From contig JAILZC010000083.1 of NCBI GenBank assembly GCA_023512665.1, forward strand, positions 1-5,295: DNA of 5,295 bases. Reading direction: 5' to 3'. Each line of letters opens with the position of its first letter. The first letter of the stretch is position 1. The DNA is from Candidatus Bipolaricaulota bacterium. Its GTDB lineage: Bacteria; Bipolaricaulota; Bipolaricaulia; RBG-16-55-9; DRXL01. The notes under the pieces were generated by a model. It made no database searches. It was given only the letters and a program-made list of their open reading frames with translations, and was not told the origin of the DNA. This document shows positions 4,701-5,295 of this stretch, piece after piece. A program made the position numbers and the translations under genes.

Positions 4701-5295
4701 ATGCGGCGGATGTGGGTTGTTCTGGGAGTGTGAGTGGTGTTGGGGAGTCTGGGGAGTGCGCAGCAGGGCGATCCGGCGTGGCTTCAGAACGCCGTATGGC
4801 TTCGGACGTATCTCAGCGGGCAGAGTCTGGCTTATGAGCCCAATGCGAAACTGTTAGCATCGCCGGCAGGGTTTGGGCAGATCTTTCTCTATCGCGCTGA
4901 TGACGGCACGTTCGTGCGAGCTCTCAGGGGCCATACCGACATGGTGACGAGCGTGGCGTTCTCTCCCGATGGGAAGTGGCTCGCTTCAGGGGATCGGCGC
5001 GGGGTAATCCGGATTTGGAACGTCGCTGACGGAACTGTAGTTCGAGAATGGACTGCTCATGATGGAAAGATAATTGCTGTGCTCTTCTCTCCCCATGGGA
5101 GTCTGTTGGTCTCTGCAATAGCAGTAGGGGTATATGGCAGAAGAGTCGTGAACATCTGGAGCACAGAAGATTGGAGCTTGGTGCGGCAGCTCGCGCGAGA
5201 TTGGCTTCTTTCCATCACCTTCTCTGCTGATGGGAAGCTCCTCGCCATTGGTGATTCCTCAAAGACAAGCATCATCCGAGTGTCTGACTGGAGAG
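4701..5295 (+). CDS. Exported WD40-repeat protein, 3'-partial, interrupted by in-frame TGA at codon 11
   Basis: From ATG 4701 the frame reads MRRMWVVLGV, then TGA at 4731-4733, then VVLGSLGSAQQ and 187 open codons in all to the window end. Across the TGA this is a textbook signal peptide: a basic start, a hydrophobic core and a GSA-QQ cleavage site, so the mature protein would act outside the cytoplasmic membrane. The rest is a WD40 beta-propeller: a weaker blade at about 42-75, then RGHTDMVTSVAFSPDGKWLASGD...IRIWNV (76-107), a second with FSPHGSLLVSA and NIWST (118-154), and a third starting LLSITFSADGKLLAIGD (169-185). Such proteins serve as binding scaffolds; the partner is unknown. Near-identical DNA, TTCTCT-CCC-GATGGGAAG, recurs at 4959, 5085 and 5220. 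The TGA could be a recent nonsense mutation, a sequence error or a site of readthrough. The reading frame after it shows no other damage. It starts 83 bases from the divergent reductase gene. Confidence 0.8.

Noticed and set aside
4731..4733. TGA as a selenocysteine codon
   Set aside because: It lies in a signal-peptide core, where selenocysteine would have no role, and no convincing hairpin follows it; WD40 exported proteins are not known selenoproteins.
4959..5237. Recurring TTCTCT-CCC-GATGGGAAG DNA as a tandem or CRISPR-like repeat
   Set aside because: The three copies are 126-135 bases apart and in frame, and encode the FSPDGK turn of successive WD40 blades, so they are protein repeats.

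Overview
The window is a gene-dense piece of bacterial chromosome with moderately high G+C, strong Shine-Dalgarno sites (AAGGAGG/AGGAGG) and overlapping genes. Most of the content concerns acyl-CoA metabolism. No taxon can be fixed from the sequence. The homologues I recognise, a palindromic CCCTCACCCC-type repeat and an exported WD40 protein would fit an environmental lineage such as Chloroflexi-like or candidate-phylum bacteria, but that is a guess. TGA ends two of the intact genes, so the code looks standard.

Layout. (1) Plus strand, 1-2672: a three-gene run of overlapping genes. It holds an AidB-like acyl-CoA dehydrogenase (5' end cut by the window), a homologue of kanamycin nucleotidyltransferase ANT(4')-I with its catalytic residues kept, and a short TrmH/SpoU-type RNA 2'-O-methyltransferase. 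(2) Minus strand, 2669-2881: a small (70 aa) gene that I take to be the first member of a small-protein/nucleotidyltransferase pair. Its end overlaps, in another frame, the first ~21 codons of the partner gene, which is cut off just beyond the end of the methyltransferase gene. (3) Minus strand, 2916-4617: a two-gene operon, transcribed from 4617 downward, encoding a 2,4-dienoyl-CoA reductase of the SDR type and then an enoyl-CoA hydratase/isomerase family protein. A palindromic repeat (3756-3813) sits at the 3' end of the reductase gene and supplies its last ~20 codons. (4) 4618-4700: a compact divergent promoter region in which the two predicted -10 boxes overlap. (5) Plus strand, 4701 to the window end: an exported WD40-repeat protein whose signal-peptide core contains an in-frame TGA at codon 11.

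The dehydrogenase, the dienoyl-CoA reductase and the hydratase/isomerase together fit beta-oxidation of unsaturated or unusual acyl chains. The reductase makes a 3-enoyl-CoA, and the crotonase-fold partner lacks both classical hydratase glutamates but has an Asp where some isomerases carry theirs, so it may act as the isomerase. The main points for a second look are the TGA in the WD40 gene, the broken overlapping gene pair at the convergent junction, the chromosomal ANT(4')-like gene, and the repeat that has become protein-coding.
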